From contig GG704596.1 of assembly GCA_000161775.1 (NCBI GenBank), positions 176,425 to 240,424 of the forward strand: DNA of 64,000 nt, given 5' to 3'. The position numbers and the translations under genes are program-made. The notes under the pieces were generated by a model. That model was not told where the DNA came from, did no database searches, and worked only from the letters and a program-made list of their open reading frames with translations. Origin of the DNA: Ruegeria lacuscaerulensis ITI-1157 (GTDB taxonomy: Bacteria; Pseudomonadota; Alphaproteobacteria; Rhodobacterales; Rhodobacteraceae). Below, one piece after another: positions 48,065 to 56,758 of the stretch (positions are counted from its first letter, which is position 1; each line of letters begins with the position of its first letter).

Positions 48065-48898
48065 ATGGCTCATCCCACCTATTACGCGCCCCATGGCGGC
48101 CACCCCGGTCAGGATCAGTTGCTGACCGATCGCGCCATGTTCACCGAGGCCTATGCCGTGATCCCGCGCGGCACGATGCGCGACATCGTCACCAGCTTTC
48201 TGCCATTCTGGGAGAAGACCCGGCTGTGGGTCCTGTCGCGTCCGCTCAGCGGTTTCGCCGAAACCTTTTCGCAATACATCATGGAGGTTCAGCCCGGCGG
48301 CGGCAGCGACCGCCCCGAGACCGACCCGGCGGCGCAGGGCGTCCTCTTCGTGGTCGAAGGGACCGTGGTCCTGACCCTCGCCGGGCAAAAGCACGTGCTG
48401 GACCCCGGCGGATACGCCTATATCCCGCCCGGGTCCGACTGGGCGCTGCACAACCGGTCCGACGCGGTGGCGCGGTTCCACTGGGTGCGCAAGGCCTATC
48501 AGGCGGTGCCCGGCCTGCCCGCCCCCGACCCGATCATCACCAACGAACGCGACGTGGCCCCCACCCCGATGCCCGGCACCGAGGGGCGCTGGGCCACGAC
48601 CCGCTTTACCGACCCCGCCGACCTGCGTCATGACATGCATGTCAACATCGTCACTTTCGAACCCGGCGCCGTCATTCCCTTTGCCGAGACGCATGTGATG
48701 GAACACGGGCTGTATGTGCTGGAGGGTAAGGCGGTCTATCGCCTGAACCGGGACTGGGTCGAGGTCGAAGCCGGCGACTACATGTGGCTGCGCGCGTTCT
48801 GCCCGCAGGCCTGCTATGCCGGTGGACCGGGACGGTTCAGGTACCTGTTGTACAAGGACGTCAACCGCCACATGCCCCTGTCCGTGGCCGGGCGATAG
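48065..48898 (+). CDS. (S)-ureidoglycine aminohydrolase (bicupin)
   Basis: A 277-residue two-cupin enzyme. Both cupin barrels are visible: the first around VEGTVVLTLAGQKHVLDPGGYAYIPPGSDW and the second around ETHVMEHGLYVLEGKAVYRL, whose Glu/His residues bind Mn2+. The family releases ammonia from (S)-ureidoglycine to give (S)-ureidoglycolate, the step before AllA in purine breakdown. Other urate genes follow from 50409 on. The start MAHPTYY is favoured over 10 upstream residues of open frame. Confidence 0.88.
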   Translation: MAHPTYYAPHGGHPGQDQLLTDRAMFTEAYAVIPRGTMRDIVTSFLPFWEKTRLWVLSRPLSGFAETFSQYIMEVQPGGGSDRPETDPAAQGVLFVVEGTVVLTLAGQKHVLDPGGYAYIPPGSDWALHNRSDAVARFHWVRKAYQAVPGLPAPDPIITNERDVAPTPMPGTEGRWATTRFTDPADLRHDMHVNIVTFEPGAVIPFAETHVMEHGLYVLEGKAVYRLNRDWVEVEAGDYMWLRAFCPQACYAGGPGRFRYLLYKDVNRHMPLSVAGR

Positions 48899-49007
48899 CC
48901 GACAATCCCCGCCCGCAGCCGGCTTTTCCGGGTCGAGGCTTCCCTCGGGGGACGAAATTTGCTCTGATCGGGGCAGATTTCATGTGTTCATTCCCGGAGA
49001 TTGCCTG

Positions 49008-49325
49008 ATGAAACTGCGAAGGTCCATTTTGACCCTGGCCACGGTCGCGCCGCTGAGCGTCGCCGCCCCGGCCCTTGCAAACGAGGAAACAAGAACCGTA
49101 TCGGTGATGAGCCGCACCTGGGCCGTGACCCAGGTGGCCGACGAACCGGTCGTGTACCGCGCCACCCGCGACAACAACAACCTCAACCCGTTCGGGCCGC
49201 CGCCACGCCTGCGCACGCTTCAGGCCATCGCGGCCATCCAGCAGGCGACCGGGTGCAAGGTGATCCGATCAAGCATGTACCAGAACATCTCGGGCCAGTT
49301 TTTCTCGCAGGTCAGCTGCGGCTGA
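49008..49325 (+). CDS. Small secreted protein, unknown
   Basis: A 105-residue protein with a signal peptide ending ALA at residue 24 and a mature domain of about 80 residues (TWAVTQVADEPVVYRATRDNNNLNPFGPPPRLRTLQAIAAIQQATGCKVI...QVSCG). Two cysteines near the C-terminus (GCKV and VSCG) may form a disulfide. GGAG lies about 10 bases before the ATG at 49008. It sits between the ureidoglycine and gap genes on the same strand, with no clear link to either. No family recognised. Confidence 0.75.
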   Translation: MKLRRSILTLATVAPLSVAAPALANEETRTVSVMSRTWAVTQVADEPVVYRATRDNNNLNPFGPPPRLRTLQAIAAIQQATGCKVIRSSMYQNISGQFFSQVSCG

Positions 49326-49378
49326 GATCCGTCAGAACGGGCATTGAGATCGCCCGGGCGCCCTGCCATAGCTTGCGC

Positions 49379-50368
49379 ATGAAGATTGCGATCAACGGAT
49401 TCGGCCGCATCGGCCGCACGATCCTGCGGCAGGTCATGGCGCTGCCTGCGGGTTCGGATGTTCAGGTGGTGCTGATCAACGACATCGCGCCGCTGGAAAC
49501 CTGTGCCTATCTGTTCCAGTACGACAGCACCTTCGGCCCCTATGCCGGGACGGTCGCGGCCCGGGACGCCGCGCTGGTGGTCGATGGCGCCGAAATCCCC
49601 GTCACCAACAGCGAGGATCTGGCGCAGGTCGATCTGTCGGGGGTGGATGTGCTGCTGGACTGCACCGGCATCGCCCGCAGCTCGGACGTGGCCGCACGGG
49701 GGCTGCAGGCCGGGGCGGCAAAGGTTCTGATCTCGGGGCCGTCACCCGCCGCCGATACCACGATCGTGCTGGGCGCGAACGAAGACGTCCTGGGCGAGGC
49801 GCGGATCGTGTCGAATGCGTCCTGCACCACGAATGCGCTGGCGCCGCTGGTCAAGGTGCTGGACGGCATCGGCGGCATCGCGTCGGGGCACATGACCACG
49901 ATCCATTGCTACACCAACAGCCAGCCGATGGTGGATGCGCCGCGCGGCGACCTGGCGCGATCGCGCGCAGGGGCGCTGTCGATGGTGCCCACCACCTCGA
50001 GCGCGACCCATTTGATCGACGTGGTCCTACCGCATCTGGCGGGGCGCATCTCGGGCGCGGCGGTGCGGGTACCGACGGCCAGCGTCTCGGCCGTGGACCT
50101 GGTGGCGACGCTGGAAACGCCGCTGGACATCGGAGAATTCACCACCCGGCTGCGCCAGGCGGTTGCCGAGTCGGCCGTTCTCGGCTGGACAGACATGCCG
50201 CTTGTGTCGTCGGACCTGCGGGCGCGGCCCGAATCTCTGGTCATCGCCGGCCCCGAGATCCGCATGGTCGGCGACCGGCAGCTGCGGGTCTTTGGCTGGT
50301 ACGACAATGAATGGGGATTCTCGGCCCGCATGCTGGATGTCGCAGGGCTGATGACCCGGGCGGGATAG
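49379..50368 (+). CDS. gap: Type I glyceraldehyde-3-phosphate dehydrogenase
   Basis: A 329-residue NAD(P)-dependent enzyme. The Rossmann start INGFGRIGRTILR, the catalytic C149 in SNASCTTN, and the C-terminal WYDNEWGFSARMLDV are intact. It oxidises glyceraldehyde-3-phosphate to 1,3-bisphosphoglycerate, or the related erythrose-4-phosphate reaction in some paralogues. It is placed among purine-degradation genes without other glycolytic genes, so it may be a second gap copy. The ribosome site is weak. Confidence 0.92.
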   Translation: MKIAINGFGRIGRTILRQVMALPAGSDVQVVLINDIAPLETCAYLFQYDSTFGPYAGTVAARDAALVVDGAEIPVTNSEDLAQVDLSGVDVLLDCTGIARSSDVAARGLQAGAAKVLISGPSPAADTTIVLGANEDVLGEARIVSNASCTTNALAPLVKVLDGIGGIASGHMTTIHCYTNSQPMVDAPRGDLARSRAGALSMVPTTSSATHLIDVVLPHLAGRISGAAVRVPTASVSAVDLVATLETPLDIGEFTTRLRQAVAESAVLGWTDMPLVSSDLRARPESLVIAGPEIRMVGDRQLRVFGWYDNEWGFSARMLDVAGLMTRAG

Positions 50369-50393
50369 CCCGCAGCGCGTGCGGCGTTGCGGG
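50369..50393 (+). terminator. Possible terminator after gap
   Basis: CCCGCA at the gap stop codon pairs with TGCGGG 13 bases later, followed by GTTTGG. It lies between converging genes. The stem is short and the T-run poor. Confidence 0.35.
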
Positions 50394-50408
50394 GTTTGGT
50401 CACGAATC

Positions 50409-51836
50409 TCAGTCGTGGGGCAGACTGCCGGCGCCGTGACCCGCCAGCCCGCCAGAGACCTCTTCGGTGGACTCCTCCGGCAATTCCTGCGGCAGGACCA
50501 GGTTCAACACGATGGCGATCAGCGCCGCCGGCAGAAGGCCGCTGGTCATCAGGATGCGGGCGGTGTCCGGCAGATGCTGAACCGCGCCCGGCTCCAGCTG
50601 CAGGCCAAGCCCGATCGACAACGAGATGGCGAAAATCACCATGTTGCGGCGATTCCAGTCCACGTCAGACAACATCGAAATACCGGCAGCCACCACCATG
50701 CCGAACATGACGATCACACCGCCCCCCAGAACTTCGATCGGAACAGTGCGTATGATGGCGCCGACCTTGGGAACAAGTCCGCACAGGATAAGGAACAGCG
50801 CACCAATCGTGACGACATGGCGGCTCATGACGCCGGTCATCGCGATCAGACCAACGTTCTGACTGAACGAGGTATTCGGCAAACCGCCAAAGATACCGGC
50901 GACGGCCGTGCCAACACCGTCTGCGTAGGTCGCTCCCACGATCTCTTTGTCCGTGGCCTCGCGACCCGCGCCGCCTTGGGTAATGCCCGAAACGTCACCG
51001 ACGGTTTCGACCGCTGACACGAAAGCCATGAGGCAGAACCCGATCACCGCCGCAAGCGAGAATTCGAACCCATATTTGAAGGGCACCGGCAGCGCGAAAC
51101 CAGCAGCCCGCGACCAGCTTGTTCCAATGGCTTCGAACGTCACCATTCCGACCATCAGGGCGTAAACATAGCCGACAGCCAGTCCGACCAGAACCGCAGA
51201 CACCGACAGCATTCCGCGGGCAAAGAACTTGAGGCCCAGCGTGACGATCACGACGACCAGTGCCGCAGACCAGTTGAGCAGCGATCCGTATTCCGGCGTA
51301 CCGATCGCAGGAACACCACCCGCCGCATACTGGATGCCGACCTTGACCAGTGCCAATCCGATCATCGTCACAACAAGCCCCGTGACCAATGGCGGCAGAG
51401 CGAAGCGGATCTTGCCAATGAACATCCCAAGGCAGGCGTGAAAGATACCGCCGATCAGAACGCCGCCGAACAGCGCGGCAAGGGCCTCGACGCCCTTGCC
51501 GGCCACCAATGGGATCATGATGGGCAAGAACGCAAAGCTTGTTCCCTGAACGATGGGCAATGCCGCACCAACCGGGCCCAGCGTGATGGTCTGCAACAAG
51601 GTCGCCAGCCCTGCAAACAGCATCGACATCTGGATCAGATACAGCAGCTCGGGAAAATCGGGCGAGTTCGACCCGAAGCCAAACCCGGCCGCACCGGCCA
51701 CGATGATGGCGGGGGTCACGTTTGACACAAACATTGCCAAAACGTGCTGAATGCCTAGTGGTATCGCCTTGTGCAGCGCGGGCGTGTAATTCGGATCCCG
51801 AAGCTGATCGGGTGTTCCTATCGAAGTTTCGGCCAT
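50409..51836 (-). CDS. NCS2 family purine (xanthine/urate) permease
   Basis: A 475-residue polytopic permease with about 14 hydrophobic segments. The NCS2 signature reads QNVGLIAMTGVMSR, close to the xanthine/urate subgroup (Q-N-x-G-x4-T-G) rather than the uracil subgroup, and the conserved acidic helix AFVSAVETVGDVSG is present. It imports a purine with protons or sodium. Its neighbours (allA, puuE-uraD, uraH, puuD) point to urate or xanthine. The start at 51836 has GGGAGG upstream. It follows allA after 65 bases on the same strand. Confidence 0.9.
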   Translation of the reverse strand: MAETSIGTPDQLRDPNYTPALHKAIPLGIQHVLAMFVSNVTPAIIVAGAAGFGFGSNSPDFPELLYLIQMSMLFAGLATLLQTITLGPVGAALPIVQGTSFAFLPIMIPLVAGKGVEALAALFGGVLIGGIFHACLGMFIGKIRFALPPLVTGLVVTMIGLALVKVGIQYAAGGVPAIGTPEYGSLLNWSAALVVVIVTLGLKFFARGMLSVSAVLVGLAVGYVYALMVGMVTFEAIGTSWSRAAGFALPVPFKYGFEFSLAAVIGFCLMAFVSAVETVGDVSGITQGGAGREATDKEIVGATYADGVGTAVAGIFGGLPNTSFSQNVGLIAMTGVMSRHVVTIGALFLILCGLVPKVGAIIRTVPIEVLGGGVIVMFGMVVAAGISMLSDVDWNRRNMVIFAISLSIGLGLQLEPGAVQHLPDTARILMTSGLLPAALIAIVLNLVLPQELPEESTEEVSGGLAGHGAGSLPHD

Positions 51837-51901
51837 GATCTCAACTGCCTCCCTGTTTCTCATGGGGGTCTTGCCGCTTCTCCGGCGGCTTCAAAATTGG
51901 C

Positions 51902-52390
51902 TTAGCGTTCAACCACCTCGTAAGGGGTGTCGAACCAGTGCTCCTCGAGGTTTGCGCCTGAACCGATACGGTCGACTACCGCGAAAAGGCCGGGCGCGTG
52001 CAGAGGCGTCAACACGCCGTGCCATGTGCCGCGATGATAATTCACCCCCTGCCCCGGCTGCGTCACGAAGGCCAGCGGCTGGCCCGGAACGCCGCCCTCA
52101 TCCGGCGCGACGATCACCAGGAACGGCTGATGCGTCATCGGAATGAAAGCCTGGCTGCCCTGAGGGTGACGTTCGACCATGTCCAGTTGATAGGGCAATG
52201 CCCGCGGATTGGCGTCGAACAGGCTGATCCCCGCGCGCCCGTCCGCAAAGTCCAGAACCGCCCGGTCGTGATACCGCCCGCACTGACCCTGGTTGATGAT
52301 CTTGTCCGGCGCGCCCGAAACCTCCAGCACGTCGCCGAACGGCGCAAAGGCCTGGGCCGTCAGCGGCGCGATGGGAATGACCCGCGTCAT
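51902..52390 (-). CDS. allA: Ureidoglycolate lyase AllA
   Basis: A 162-residue cupin-like enzyme that splits ureidoglycolate into glyoxylate and urea. Family segments are APFGDVLEVSG, RALPYQLDMVERHPQGSQAFIPM and QGVNYHRGTWHGVLTPL, where the His residues lie in the active site. It overlaps the puuE-uraD stop by 4 bases, so it is translationally coupled. The product glyoxylate enters central metabolism; urea needs a urease not seen here. Confidence 0.92.
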   Translation of the reverse strand: MTRVIPIAPLTAQAFAPFGDVLEVSGAPDKIINQGQCGRYHDRAVLDFADGRAGISLFDANPRALPYQLDMVERHPQGSQAFIPMTHQPFLVIVAPDEGGVPGQPLAFVTQPGQGVNYHRGTWHGVLTPLHAPGLFAVVDRIGSGANLEEHWFDTPYEVVER

Positions 52391-53832
52391 GAGGGCAGCA
52401 GGTCGCGCAGCCGGAACTCGGCGATGCGCTCGACCTGGCGGCAGGCCTCGGCGAACTCGGTCTCGCGGTCATTCTCGATGCGCCGCTGGAACGCCTGCAG
52501 GATCGAGGCCTTGTCGTGGTCGCGCACCGCGATGATGAAAGGAAAGCCGAATTTATCGGTGTAACGCGTGTTCAAATCGGTAAAGGCGTCGCGCTCGGCG
52601 TCGGTCAGGGCGTCCAACCCGGCCGAGGCCTGCTCGGACGTGCTTTCGGCCGTCAGGCGTTTGGCCTGTGCCAGCTTGCCCGCCAGATCCGGATGCGCGG
52701 TCAGAACGCTCAGGCGTTCCTCGGGCGAGGCCGAACGGAACACCCGCGCCAGCGCGTTGTGCAGCCCGCCCGCCGTATCGTGGGCCGGCCCCAGTTCCAG
52801 CGCCCAGGCGCGCTCGGCGATCCAGGGCGAATGTTCGAAGATGCCGCCATATGCCGCCACGAAGGCGTCGCGGTCCATCTGCGAGGGGCGCGGGCGGTCC
52901 TGCGGCGGATGATGCGCGGCCCAGTGTTCGGCAATCTGCAACCGGGTCGCGAACCACACGTCGGAAAAGCCGCGCGCATAGTCCAGGAACCGCTTCAGCG
53001 CCATCACCCGGCCCGGCCGGCCGATCAGGCGGCAATGCAGACCGATCGACAGCATCTTGGGCGCGCCCGCCTGCCCCTCGGCATAGAGCGCATCGAAACT
53101 GTCGCGCAGATACGCAAAGAACTGATCGCCCGAGTTGAACCCCTGCGGCGTGGCAAAGCGCATGTCGTTGCAGTCCAGCGTATAGGGCACGATCAGCTGG
53201 TCGCGCCCGCCGGTGTGCACCCAATAGGGCAGATCGTCGGCATAGCTGTCGGCCACATAGGCAAACCCGCCTTCCTCGGCCACCAGCCGCACGGTGTTGT
53301 CCGAACACCGCCCCGTGTACCAGCCGCGCGGGCGGTCTCCGACCACCTCGGTATGCAGGCGGATCGCCTCGGCGATCTGGGCGCGCTCCTCGTCTTCGGG
53401 CATGTCCTTGTGTTCGATCCATTTCAGCCCGTGGCTGGCGATCTCCCACCCGGCGGTTTTCATCGCCGCCACCTGATCGGGCGAGCGCGCCAGCGCAGTG
53501 GCCACGCCATAGACGGTCACCGGCAGGTCGGCCATCAGGCGATGCAGCCGCCAGAACCCGGCGCGGGCGCCGTATTCATAGATGGATTCCATGTTCCAAT
53601 GACGCTGGCCGGGCCAGGGCGCGGCGCCCACGATTTCGGACAGAAACGCCTCGGATGCCGGATCGCCATGCAACACGCAGTTTTCGCCACCTTCTTCGTA
53701 GTTCAGGACGATCTGTACCGCCAGTTTGGCGCCTCCCGGCCAGTTCGCATCGGGCGGATTTGCGCCATAGCCTATCATGTCGCGCTGGTATCTGGGGGCC
53801 TGCATGCTGAGTTCCGTCTCTTGTTGCGGCAT
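52387..53832 (-). CDS. puuE: PuuE-UraD fusion: allantoinase plus OHCU decarboxylase
   Basis: A 481-residue fusion. Residues about 1-310 are a PuuE-type allantoinase of the polysaccharide-deacetylase fold (GGENCVLHGD, GWEIASHGLKWIEH, SIGLHCRLIGRPGR), unrelated to zinc amidohydrolase allantoinases. Residues about 320-481 are UraD, OHCU decarboxylase (GGIFEHSPWIAERAWALE, LLTAHPDLAGKLA-like LTAHPDLAGKLA, TRYTDKFGFPFIIAVRDHDKASIL). It turns OHCU to (S)-allantoin and then to allantoate. The start at 53832 has AAGGA 7 bases upstream. Confidence 0.92.
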   Translation of the reverse strand: MPQQETELSMQAPRYQRDMIGYGANPPDANWPGGAKLAVQIVLNYEEGGENCVLHGDPASEAFLSEIVGAAPWPGQRHWNMESIYEYGARAGFWRLHRLMADLPVTVYGVATALARSPDQVAAMKTAGWEIASHGLKWIEHKDMPEDEERAQIAEAIRLHTEVVGDRPRGWYTGRCSDNTVRLVAEEGGFAYVADSYADDLPYWVHTGGRDQLIVPYTLDCNDMRFATPQGFNSGDQFFAYLRDSFDALYAEGQAGAPKMLSIGLHCRLIGRPGRVMALKRFLDYARGFSDVWFATRLQIAEHWAAHHPPQDRPRPSQMDRDAFVAAYGGIFEHSPWIAERAWALELGPAHDTAGGLHNALARVFRSASPEERLSVLTAHPDLAGKLAQAKRLTAESTSEQASAGLDALTDAERDAFTDLNTRYTDKFGFPFIIAVRDHDKASILQAFQRRIENDRETEFAEACRQVERIAEFRLRDLLPS

Positions 53833-53863
53833 TCTCTGTCCTTTTATTGCATGAAACCGCAGG

Positions 53864-53881
53864 GGATTATCAAATCAATCC
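53864..53881. promoter_or_regulatory. Dyad between puuE and uraH
   Basis: GGATTATCAAATCAATCC has 5-base inverted arms (GGATT/AATCC) around an 8-base centre, 31 bases before the puuE start, in the 175-base divergent spacer. It may be an operator for the nearby LysR regulator, though it does not match the site beside the lysR gene closely. Confidence 0.3.
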
Positions 53882-54007
53882 GAACGCTGTTTCGGTTTCT
53901 TTGGGCGTTTCATCGGGCACGGGTTTCGCTGCAGAATGCGGCCTATCCGTTTGCCAAACCCGCTGACGACCGGCAAGACTGCACCACGCAACAGGCAGGA
54001 GAGACCC

Positions 54008-54364
54008 GTGACAGGATATCTGACGACCCATGTTCTGGACACGGCCCGCGGCTGCCCGGCCCAGGGGCTGAAAATCGCCCTGTATCGCGTGTCGGGCAAT
54101 TCGCACCGCAAACTGGCCGAGATGCAGACCAACGCCGACGGGCGCACCGACAGCCCGATCCTGCCGCAGGACAAGTTCCAAACCGGCACCTACGAGCTGA
54201 TCTTTTTTGCAGGCGACTATCTGCGCGCGACCGGCCAGGCGGGCGAGGATCCGCTTTTTTTGGACCAGGTGCCGATCCGGTTCGGCATGTCCGACCCGCA
54301 GGCGCATTATCATGTGCCGCTGCTGCTGTCGCCCTACGGCTATTCCACCTATCGCGGCAGCTGA
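54008..54364 (+). CDS. uraH: 5-Hydroxyisourate hydrolase UraH (transthyretin-like)
   Basis: A 118-residue transthyretin-related enzyme that hydrolyses 5-hydroxyisourate, the unstable product of urate oxidation, to OHCU. Active-site signatures are [12 protein letters not shown] at the N-terminus and the C-terminal tetrapeptide YRGS, the family hallmark. The start is GTG at 54008 with GGAGA just upstream. It diverges from puuE-uraD and converges on the lysR gene. Confidence 0.95.
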   Translation: MTGYLTTHVLDTARGCPAQGLKIALYRVSGNSHRKLAEMQTNADGRTDSPILPQDKFQTGTYELIFFAGDYLRATGQAGEDPLFLDQVPIRFGMSDPQAHYHVPLLLSPYGYSTYRGS

Positions 54365-54368
54365 GGGG

Positions 54369-55283
54369 TCAGCCCTCGACCTGGCGGACGACCGCGCCGA
54401 TCCGGTCGATCACGAAATCCATGAACAGGCGCGCCTTGGGGTCCTGATGGCGGCGATGGGTGTACAGGCACGCCATCTGCACCGGCACGGGCGGCGTGTC
54501 CTGCGCCACCGGCACCAGGCGGCCGGCCTTCAGATGCTCGGCCACTTCAAAGACCGGCTTCATCGCGATCCCCTGCCCCGCCAGCGCCCAATCGGTCAGC
54601 ACATCGCCATCATCGCATTCGAACCGGCCGGACACGGCAAAGCGTTTGGGGCCGTCGGGCGTCTGCAACAGCCATTGAAACTCGGTCGCGCCGGGATAGC
54701 GCAGGTTCAGGCATTCGTGCCGGTCCGCGATCAGATCGGCCCCCGATCGCGGCATGCCCCGGCGCGCGACATAATCCGGGGCCGCGCACAGAATCCGCTG
54801 ACAATCGGCGATCTTGCGGATGCGCAGGGTGCTGTCCTCGGGCAGGCCGATGAAGAACGCAAGATCCAGCCCCTCGGTCGTCAGGTCCACCGAGCGGTCG
54901 GTCAGGCGCAGCCGCACGTCGATTTCGGGGTATTTGTCCAGAAATTCCGGCACTTGCGGTGCGATCAACCGCCGCCCCACCCCCAGCGGCGCGGCTACGA
55001 ACAACGTGCCGCGCGGGGCTTCGGTCAGGTGCATCACCTGCGCCTCGGCCTGATCGACCGCGTCCAGCACCGCCACCGCGCCGGGATAGAAGGCCCGGCC
55101 CTGCTCGGTCGGCGACAGGTTGCGCGTGGTACGCTGGAACAGACGCACGCCCAGATGATCCTCGAGCTGCGAGATCCGCGCCGAGGTCACCGCCGGTGAA
55201 ATCCGCAGATCGCGGCCCGCCGCCGACATGCTGCCCAGATCATAGACCCGGACAAAGGTGCGAATGTTGTCGAGATAGGACAT
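54369..55283 (-). CDS. LysR family regulator of the urate genes
   Basis: A 304-residue regulator with an N-terminal winged helix-turn-helix (FVRVYDLGSMSAAGRDLRISPAVTSARISQLEDHLGVRLFQRTTR) and a C-terminal effector domain of periplasmic-binding-protein fold. Its start lies 95 bases from the puuD start on the opposite strand, the classical arrangement for a LysR protein controlling its divergent neighbour. The inducer is probably a purine intermediate. The stop is 4 bases from uraH's stop. No ribosome site of note precedes the ATG. Confidence 0.9.
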   Translation of the reverse strand: MSYLDNIRTFVRVYDLGSMSAAGRDLRISPAVTSARISQLEDHLGVRLFQRTTRNLSPTEQGRAFYPGAVAVLDAVDQAEAQVMHLTEAPRGTLFVAAPLGVGRRLIAPQVPEFLDKYPEIDVRLRLTDRSVDLTTEGLDLAFFIGLPEDSTLRIRKIADCQRILCAAPDYVARRGMPRSGADLIADRHECLNLRYPGATEFQWLLQTPDGPKRFAVSGRFECDDGDVLTDWALAGQGIAMKPVFEVAEHLKAGRLVPVAQDTPPVPVQMACLYTHRRHQDPKARLFMDFVIDRIGAVVRQVEG

Positions 55284-55285
55284 CT

Positions 55286-55302
55286 TATCGTTTTTTTTGA
55301 TA
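55286..55302. promoter_or_regulatory. Candidate LysR operator before lysR / puuD
   Basis: TATCGTTTTTTTTGATA has inverted TATC/GATA arms and contains the LysR T-N11-A core. It lies 2-19 bases from the lysR start codon and about 77 bases from puuD, so binding could block lysR translation or transcription start and activate puuD. A TTGTCA-N17-CGATAA pair on the minus strand would give a nearly leaderless lysR mRNA. Confidence 0.35.
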
Positions 55303-55378
55303 CAGTTTGACAATATGCGGGAATACCGAAGAAACCACCGCTTGCCTAGTGTGCGGGCAAACAATCGGAGAGCCATGG

Positions 55379-56602
55379 ATGTTTGAATTTGCCGTGTTCT
55401 GGGACTGGTTGGCCTTTGGCGTGCGCTGGCTGCATGTGGTCACCGCGATCGCGTGGATCGGGTCGTCCTTCTATTTCATCGCGCTGGACCTCGGCCTGAA
55501 CCGCGACATTCCCGGCCCGGCGGATGGCGAGGAATGGCAGGTGCATGGCGGCGGGTTCTATCACATCCAGAAATACCTTGTGGCGCCCGAACGGATGCCC
55601 GACCACCTGACCTGGTTCAAATGGGAAAGCTATTCCACATGGCTCAGCGGCGCGGCGCTGCTGATGATCGTCTATTGGGTGGGCGGCGAGCTGTACCTGA
55701 TCGACGCGCAAAAGGCCGATCTGGCGCTGTGGCAGGGCATCCTGATCTCGGCGGCATCGCTGACCGTGGGCTGGCTGATCTATGATTTCCTGTGCAAATC
55801 GGGCCTGGGCGAGCGCCCGACCCTGTTGATGCTGCTGCTGTTCGTTCTGCTGGTGGCAATGGGCTGGGGATACAACCAGATCTTCACCGGCCGCGCGATG
55901 ATGCTGCATCTGGGTGCCTTCACCGCCACGATCATGACGGCCAACGTATTCTTCATCATCATGCCCAACCAACGGATCGTGGTGGACGACCTGAAAAACG
56001 GCCGCACCCCCGACCCGAAATACGGCAAGATCGCCAAGCTGCGCTCGACCCACAACAACTATCTGACTTTGCCGGTGGTCTTCCTGATGCTGTCGAACCA
56101 CTATCCGCTGGCCTTCGCGACAAAGTACAACTGGATCATCGCGGCGCTGGTCTTTCTGATGGGCGTCACCATCCGGCACTATTTCAACACGCGCCACGCC
56201 CGGGCCGGCAACCCGACCTGGACATGGGCCGTCACCGCCTTGCTGTTCATCGCCATCATGTGGCTGTCCACCGCCCCGATGCACGAGCCGCTGGAAGAGG
56301 CCGAGGCGCAGCCGCTGACGCCCTATGAACAGCGGTTTGCCTCGGCCCCCGGCTTTGACGACGCTCATGACGTCGTGCTGGGCCGCTGTTCGATGTGCCA
56401 CGCGCGCGAGCCGGTCTGGGACGGCATCCCGTGGGCGCCCAAGGGCGTTTTGCTGGAAACCGAGGCCGACATCGCACGCAACGCCAAACAGATCTATCTG
56501 CAAGCCGGGATCAGCCACGCCATGCCCCCCGCAAACGTGACCTACATGGAGCCCGAGGACAGGGCCGCCATCGTGCGCTGGTTCCGCAGCGCTGGGTCAT
56601 AG
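55379..56602 (+). CDS. puuD: Membrane urate hydroxylase PuuD with cytochrome c domain
   Basis: A 407-residue inner-membrane enzyme. About eight membrane helices (1-315) carry conserved histidines and the AIAWIGSSFYFIALD and RSTHNNYLTLPVVFLML segments of PuuD; a C-terminal class I cytochrome c domain binds haem at CSMCH (C337, C340, H341), with a distal Met in SHAMPP. It oxidises urate to 5-hydroxyisourate and passes electrons to the respiratory chain instead of to oxygen. GGAG precedes the start at 55379; open frame begins 24 codons earlier. Confidence 0.94.
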   Translation: MFEFAVFWDWLAFGVRWLHVVTAIAWIGSSFYFIALDLGLNRDIPGPADGEEWQVHGGGFYHIQKYLVAPERMPDHLTWFKWESYSTWLSGAALLMIVYWVGGELYLIDAQKADLALWQGILISAASLTVGWLIYDFLCKSGLGERPTLLMLLLFVLLVAMGWGYNQIFTGRAMMLHLGAFTATIMTANVFFIIMPNQRIVVDDLKNGRTPDPKYGKIAKLRSTHNNYLTLPVVFLMLSNHYPLAFATKYNWIIAALVFLMGVTIRHYFNTRHARAGNPTWTWAVTALLFIAIMWLSTAPMHEPLEEAEAQPLTPYEQRFASAPGFDDAHDVVLGRCSMCHAREPVWDGIPWAPKGVLLETEADIARNAKQIYLQAGISHAMPPANVTYMEPEDRAAIVRWFRSAGS

Positions 56603-56758
56603 TGGGTCGCAGCCCGGGGGCAGTGTCCGGACAAATGCCGCAAGGCGCGATATTTCTCTCCCAAGCCTGTTTCTGATGCTTTAACATGAACCCAGGGGTC
56701 GTGCCGCCGCATCAAAGTGGCTAACCATAAAGCGGTCCGGGACAGTTGGAGCCGATTG

